24,572 bases of DNA from DATDPM01 sp041498815 (GTDB lineage: Bacteria > Pseudomonadota > Alphaproteobacteria > DATDPM01). A program made the position numbers and the translations under genes. The stretch covers positions 1-24,572 of the forward strand of contig JBGQJC010000037.1 of assembly GCA_041498815.1 (NCBI GenBank), given 5' to 3'. Of the stretch, positions 21,176 to 24,572 are shown in pieces. Under the pieces are notes generated by a model. The model was not told the DNA's origin, searched no databases, and saw nothing but the letters and a program-made list of their open reading frames with translations. How positions within the stretch are numbered: position 1 is the stretch's first letter; each line of letters begins with the position of its first letter.

Positions 21176-21948
21176 CCTTGCTTGATCCGCGTCAAAACCC
21201 ATTTCACGGCCTTGAAGAGATGTTCGAGATGCCGGGGTTCCGACATCCGGTGATCGCCGTCCTTCACCAGCGTCACCGTCACGTCTCGGCTTTTAAGCGC
21301 GCGGGCGAGCCTCAGGGACGTTTCATAGGGGACCTCGCGGTCTTCGGCGCCGTGAACCAGCGCCACCGGGCAGGTGATCGGGATTTCGCCGCGCAAGACG
21401 AGGTGCTTGCGCCCGTCCTCGATGAGGGCGCGGGTGATGGGGTAAGGCGTCTCGCCCCGGTCGTTGGGCAGGTAATAGACTCCGTCGCGCGCCAAAGCCG
21501 CGCGCTGCTCCGGCGTTGCAATATCCGACAGCATATCCTCGGTGAAATCCGGGGCGGCCGCGACGCCGACCAGCCCGGCGATATGCGTCCGCCGCGCCAG
21601 CGCCGCCAGCACCATGATCCATCCGCCCATGGAAGATCCCACCAGAATCTGCGGCCCCTCGGTCAGGCTATCGAGAACCGCGACCGCGTCCCCGGCCCAG
21701 GACCCGATGGTTCCGTCGATGAACCGGCCGCTCGATTGCCCGTGGCCGGTGTAATCGAAGCGGACAAAGGCTTGGGCCCGGTCGCGGCAAAAACCATCGA
21801 GGGCCATCGCCTTGGTTCCGGTCATGTCCGACATGAAACCGCCCAGGAAAACCACACCGGGCAGGTGCCCCGGCATGCGATGATAGGCGATACGCGAGTT
21901 GGCCCGTTCCAGAACCTGCACGGCGTTTGCACTCGGGGGATTGTTCAT
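21133..21948 (-). CDS. Alpha/beta hydrolase (ABHD10-like serine esterase/thioesterase)
   Basis: Cytosolic alpha/beta hydrolase of 271 residues. The nucleophile elbow GSSMGGW places the catalytic Ser at 106. The likely acid is D203 in HGAEDREVPYE and the histidine H233 in KDGDHRMSE. FLGGFMSDMTGTKA and RFDYTGHGQSSG carry the oxyanion-hole and strand features typical of the mitochondrial ABHD10/acyl-protein-thioesterase-like group, common in alphaproteobacteria. The start ATG lies 23 bases from the divergent GT4 gene, so both promoters would have to fall in coding sequence or be very compact. The 3' end overlaps the epimerase-like gene by 43 bases in antisense. Confidence 0.9.
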   Translation of the reverse strand: MNNPPSANAVQVLERANSRIAYHRMPGHLPGVVFLGGFMSDMTGTKAMALDGFCRDRAQAFVRFDYTGHGQSSGRFIDGTIGSWAGDAVAVLDSLTEGPQILVGSSMGGWIMVLAALARRTHIAGLVGVAAAPDFTEDMLSDIATPEQRAALARDGVYYLPNDRGETPYPITRALIEDGRKHLVLRGEIPITCPVALVHGAEDREVPYETSLRLARALKSRDVTVTLVKDGDHRMSEPRHLEHLFKAVKWVLTRIKQGHDEPARSALNPAR

Positions 21949-21971
21949 AGCGTGCCCAGCATAGGCCGATC

Positions 21972-23171
21972 ATGACGGCTCAGGCAAAACTCGCCACCCC
22001 GCCCGCTCCGTCGCCGGCGGAAGGCCGGCCCGTCGTGCTCCAGATTCTTCCCAGCTTGGTTACCGGCGGGGTCGAGCGCGGAACCGTGGACGTGGCGGCG
22101 GCCATCGTCGCCGCCGGCGGCACCGCGATCGTCGCGTCGGCCGGCGGGCCCATGGTGCGCGAGTTGGAGCGCGCGGGCGCCTTGCATGTCACGCTCCCGG
22201 TCGACTCCAAAAATCCGCTGGTGATGCTGGTAAACGCCGGCCGCCTCGCGCGTCTCATCAAGAAGCACGACGTCGACATCGTCCATGCGAGGAGCCGCGC
22301 GCCCGCCTGGAGCGCGCGCATGGCCGCGCGGCGGACCAAGCGCGCCTTCGTCACCACCTTTCACGGCACCTACGGCCACGCCAATCCGGTCAAGCGCGCC
22401 TACAACCGCATCATGTTGCGCGGCGACCGGGTGATTGCCATCTCGCACTTCATCGCCGGTCACATCCGCGAGGTTTACGGGCTCGACGACGGCCGCGTGC
22501 GCATCATCCACCGCGGCATCGACCTCGATGTGTTCAGCCCCAAGGCGGTGACGCCGGAACGCCTCATCAATCTCGCCGAACGCTGGCGCGTCACCGAAGG
22601 CATGCCGGTCGTGATGCTGCCGGGCCGCCTCACGTCTTGGAAGGGCCAGCGCCTGCTGATCGAAGCCCTGTTCCGGCTCGGGCGGAACGATATCCGCGTG
22701 CTTCTGGTCGGGTCCGATCAGGGCCGCACTCATTACCGCCGTTCGCTCGAAAGCTTGGTCGAACGCCGCGGTCTTACCGGCGTGGTGCAGATCGCCGACC
22801 ACTGCCGCGACATGCCGGCCGCCTACATGCTGGCCGATGTCGTGGTATCGGGTTCGACCGATCCCGAGGCCTTCGGGCGCGTCGCCGCCGAGGCCCAGGC
22901 GATGGGCCGTCCGGTCGTGGCGAGCAACCACGGCGCCGCCTGTGAAACCGTGCTGGCGGGCCGCACCGGCGTGTTGTTCGCGCCCGGCGACGCCGATGCG
23001 CTCGCCTTGGCGATTGCCGAAGCGCTGGCGCTTGATTCCCGTGCGCGCGAGGCATTGGCCGCGGAGGCCATCGCCCATATCCGCACCAATTTCAGCAAAG
23101 AAAAGATGTGCGCCGAGACGCTCGCGCTTTACCGCGAGCTGCTGCAAGAGCGCGCCGCCGCCACGGGCTGA
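21972..23171 (+). CDS. Glycosyltransferase family 4 (GT-B) protein
   Basis: Retaining glycosyltransferase of 399 residues, probably working at the inner face of the inner membrane on LPS core or another surface glycan. The N-terminal half starts with VVLQILPSLVTGGVERGTVD, the usual glycine-rich loop, then DIVHARSRAPAWSA and TTFHGTYG. The C-terminal half has IIHRGIDLDVF, VVMLPGRLTSWKGQRLLIEA and the EX7E signature (DPEAFGRVAAEAQAMGRPVV), which binds the nucleotide-sugar. It ends 36 bases before the GT9 gene and is likely co-transcribed with it. The sugar and acceptor cannot be read from the sequence. Confidence 0.92.
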   Translation: MTAQAKLATPPAPSPAEGRPVVLQILPSLVTGGVERGTVDVAAAIVAAGGTAIVASAGGPMVRELERAGALHVTLPVDSKNPLVMLVNAGRLARLIKKHDVDIVHARSRAPAWSARMAARRTKRAFVTTFHGTYGHANPVKRAYNRIMLRGDRVIAISHFIAGHIREVYGLDDGRVRIIHRGIDLDVFSPKAVTPERLINLAERWRVTEGMPVVMLPGRLTSWKGQRLLIEALFRLGRNDIRVLLVGSDQGRTHYRRSLESLVERRGLTGVVQIADHCRDMPAAYMLADVVVSGSTDPEAFGRVAAEAQAMGRPVVASNHGAACETVLAGRTGVLFAPGDADALALAIAEALALDSRAREALAAEAIAHIRTNFSKEKMCAETLALYRELLQERAAATG

Positions 23172-23207
23172 TTCATTGTCCGCTCCCGGCAACCGTAATC
23201 GGACGTG

Positions 23208-24164
23208 ATGGCCTTGGACCGGATTCTGGTCATAAAGCTCGGGGCGCTGGGCGATTTCATTCAGGCGATCGCGCCGATGCAGGCGATCAAGAAGCACCAC
23301 CCGGGGGCCTTCATGGTGCTTTTGACGACGGCGCCGTTTGCCGACCTGGCGCAGGCAAGCCGCCTGTTCGACGAGATCTGGATCGACGAACGCGCGCCGA
23401 TCTGGGACTTGGCCGCCTGGGTGCATTTGATCGAACGGTTGCGGCACGGCCAATTCAACCGCGTCTACGATCTCCAGACCTCGGAGCGCACCGGCTGGTA
23501 TTACCTGCTCATGGGCGGCGCCATCAAGCGCGTGCCCGAATGGTCGGGGATAGCGCCTTTCTGCTCCCATCCCCATTCCAACACGAAGCGGGATTCGATG
23601 CATACCGCCGACCGCCAGGCCGAACAGTTGCGGATGGCCGGAATAGCAGGCGTGACCGCTCCCGATTTTTCCTTCCTGTCGGCCGACATGATGCGATTCC
23701 GCCTGCCTTCGCGTTTCGCGCTTTTGGTCCCGGGCGGTGCCACGCACCGGCCGCAAAAGCGCTGGCCGGCGGAATCCTATGTGGCACTCGTCCGGTCGCT
23801 GCACGGCCGCGGCATCGCCTCCGTCCTGATCGGGACGGCTGCCGAAAAGGCGCTCGGGGAAAAAATCGCCGCGGGTTCGTCCAGCGCCCGCAATCTTGCC
23901 GGACAAACGAGCCTCGCCGAAATCGCGGGGCTAGCGAGGCTCGCGGTGGCCGCGATCGGCAACGATACCGGGCCCATGCATATCGTGGCCGGAGTCGGGT
24001 GCCCGTCTTTGGTGCTGTTTTCTTCCGCCTCCGATCCGGCGCTGTGCGCGCCGCGCGGCGCGGCCGTCAAGGTCTTGGTTCGGAGCAGTTTGGCCGACCT
24101 GCCGCCCGCGCAGGTCGCCGCCGCCTTGCCGGCGCTGATGGCCGCGCGGGGCCGCCAGCCTTGA
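23208..24164 (+). CDS. Glycosyltransferase family 9 (heptosyltransferase-like) protein
   Basis: ADP-heptose:LPS heptosyltransferase superfamily, 318 residues from ATG 23208; a GTG one codon earlier is an alternative. The N-terminal domain opens RILVIKLGALGDFIQAIAPM, the family's acceptor-binding loop. The C-terminal domain has LVPGGATHRPQKRWPAESYV and the nucleotide-sugar site AIGNDTGPMHIVAGVGCPSLVLF. Together with the preceding GT4 it makes a small glycan-assembly operon, consistent with LPS inner-core or related surface sugar transfer. Its stop codon overlaps the likely -35 box of thrS. Confidence 0.92.
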   Translation: MALDRILVIKLGALGDFIQAIAPMQAIKKHHPGAFMVLLTTAPFADLAQASRLFDEIWIDERAPIWDLAAWVHLIERLRHGQFNRVYDLQTSERTGWYYLLMGGAIKRVPEWSGIAPFCSHPHSNTKRDSMHTADRQAEQLRMAGIAGVTAPDFSFLSADMMRFRLPSRFALLVPGGATHRPQKRWPAESYVALVRSLHGRGIASVLIGTAAEKALGEKIAAGSSSARNLAGQTSLAEIAGLARLAVAAIGNDTGPMHIVAGVGCPSLVLFSSASDPALCAPRGAAVKVLVRSSLADLPPAQVAAALPALMAARGRQP

Positions 24165-24188
24165 CAGGTCAAGACCGCCCTTTACAGT
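24161..24188 (+). promoter_or_regulatory. Candidate sigma-70 promoter of thrS
   Basis: TTGACA (24161-24166) overlaps the GT9 stop codon and is followed after 16 bases by TACAGT (24183-24188). Transcription would begin near 24195, leaving a leader of about 25 bases with GAAGGA as ribosome site (24205-24210). The -35 box is part of the perfect repeat TTGAC-AG-GTCAA (24161-24172). No T-box or attenuator structure fits in the short leader. Confidence 0.48.
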
Positions 24189-24219
24189 TCCGCGCGAACC
24201 GCGCGAAGGATCGGCCCCG

Positions 24220-24572
24220 ATGGTCGCGATAACGCTGCCGGACGGAAGTGTCCGCCGCTACGACGGCCCGGTGACGGGCGAAAAGATCGCCGCCGACATC
24301 GGCCCCGGTCTCGCCAAGGCGGCGCTCGCGATCCGCGTCAACGGCGAGTTACGGGATCTCAAGCGCGAGATCGAATCGGATGCGCCCATTTCGATCGTGA
24401 CGGTGAAGGACAAGGACGCGCTCGAGTTGCTGCGCCACGACGCCGCCCATGTCATGGCGGAAGCGGTGAAGGAGATTTATCCCGAAACCCAGGTCACGAT
24501 CGGGCCCGCGATCGAAAACGGATTCTATTACGACTTTGCTCGCAACCAGCCGTTCACGCTGGAAGATCTGCC
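24220..24572 (+). CDS. thrS: Threonyl-tRNA synthetase ThrS, N-terminal part (cut by window edge)
   Basis: Class II synthetase that charges tRNA-Thr. Only the first 117 codons lie in the window. Residues 1-62 form the TGS domain (MVAITLPDGSVRRYDGPVTG, AALAIRVNGELRDL). The start of the second, editing-related domain follows: LELLRHDAAHVMAEAVKEIY, with the HxxxH zinc-type motif of the editing site (RHDAAH), and TIGPAIENGFYYDF. The start is supported by GAAGGA 9 bases upstream. The gene continues past the right edge. Confidence 0.96.
   Translation, partial: MVAITLPDGSVRRYDGPVTGEKIAADIGPGLAKAALAIRVNGELRDLKREIESDAPISIVTVKDKDALELLRHDAAHVMAEAVKEIYPETQVTIGPAIENGFYYDFARNQPFTLEDL

Noticed and set aside
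21945..23906. Long open frame (653 codons) on the minus strand across the two glycosyltransferases
   Set aside because: It lies antisense to two well-supported glycosyltransferase genes and has the Arg/His/Gly/Ala-rich composition typical of shadow frames in GC-rich DNA, with no recognisable motif.
24165..24219. T-box or other attenuator before thrS
   Set aside because: The leader is about 25-55 bases, too short for a T-box, and has no antiterminator structure.
1..24572. CRISPR array or rRNA genes
   Set aside because: No regularly spaced short repeats and no rRNA-like sequence were seen.

Overview
The window looks like chromosomal DNA of a GC-rich alphaproteobacterium, most like a member of the Rhodospirillales. 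The evidence is the lptC-lptA-lptB-rpoN order behind a kdsD gene, a proteobacterial gltB-gltD pair, a complex I NDUFA9-type protein, and protein sequences typical of that group. This placement is inferred from gene content and style; no database was searched.

Layout. From 1 to 4272 (minus strand) is an envelope operon, kdsD-lptC-lptA-lptB-rpoN, with rpoN cut by the window edge. It makes the Kdo precursor, builds the LPS export bridge and its ATPase, and encodes sigma-54. From about 4500 to 8225 is an accessory block: a convergent gene pair present twice in tandem. Each pair has a plus-strand secreted 183-residue protein (A1, A2) that meets tail to tail, with a 4-base overlap, a minus-strand proline-rich protein ending in a muramidase/peptidoglycan-binding-like domain (B1, B2). 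B1 has lost its 5' end at the duplication joint. From 8236 to 8993 (minus) are a short RNase D and, directly upstream of it, tRNA-Leu(CAG) with a good promoter. From 9249 to 11089 are a complex I NDUFA9-type protein (+) and undecaprenyl-diphosphatase (-), converging. From 11308 to 17398 (+) are gltB and gltD, the two subunits of NADPH-type glutamate synthase, behind a leader with nested inverted repeats. From 17410 to 18776 are two small membrane proteins, the C-terminal scrap of an IS1-type transposase, and an orphan phage-type terminase small subunit driven by a perfect consensus sigma-70 promoter. From 18789 to 21948 are a glutathione S-transferase-like protein, an exported protein of unknown function, an NAD-dependent epimerase-like protein and an alpha/beta hydrolase. 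From 21972 to 24164 (+) are two glycosyltransferases (families 4 and 9), probably for LPS core or another surface glycan. The window ends in the first third of thrS.

The most interesting part is the A/B block at 4500-8225. The two copies are nearly identical in the signal-peptide-proximal part of A and the FRGLL-rich linker of B, but strongly diverged in the C-terminal domains. Both A copies share a promoter that puts the ATG at or next to the transcript start, so leaderless mRNA is predicted. B2 has a near-consensus promoter with a perfect palindrome in its spacer. A cell-wall-acting protein without a signal peptide, paired with a periplasmic partner and duplicated with diversification, is what an effector/immunity pair could look like. 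This is a hypothesis, and the convergent layout is not typical of such pairs.
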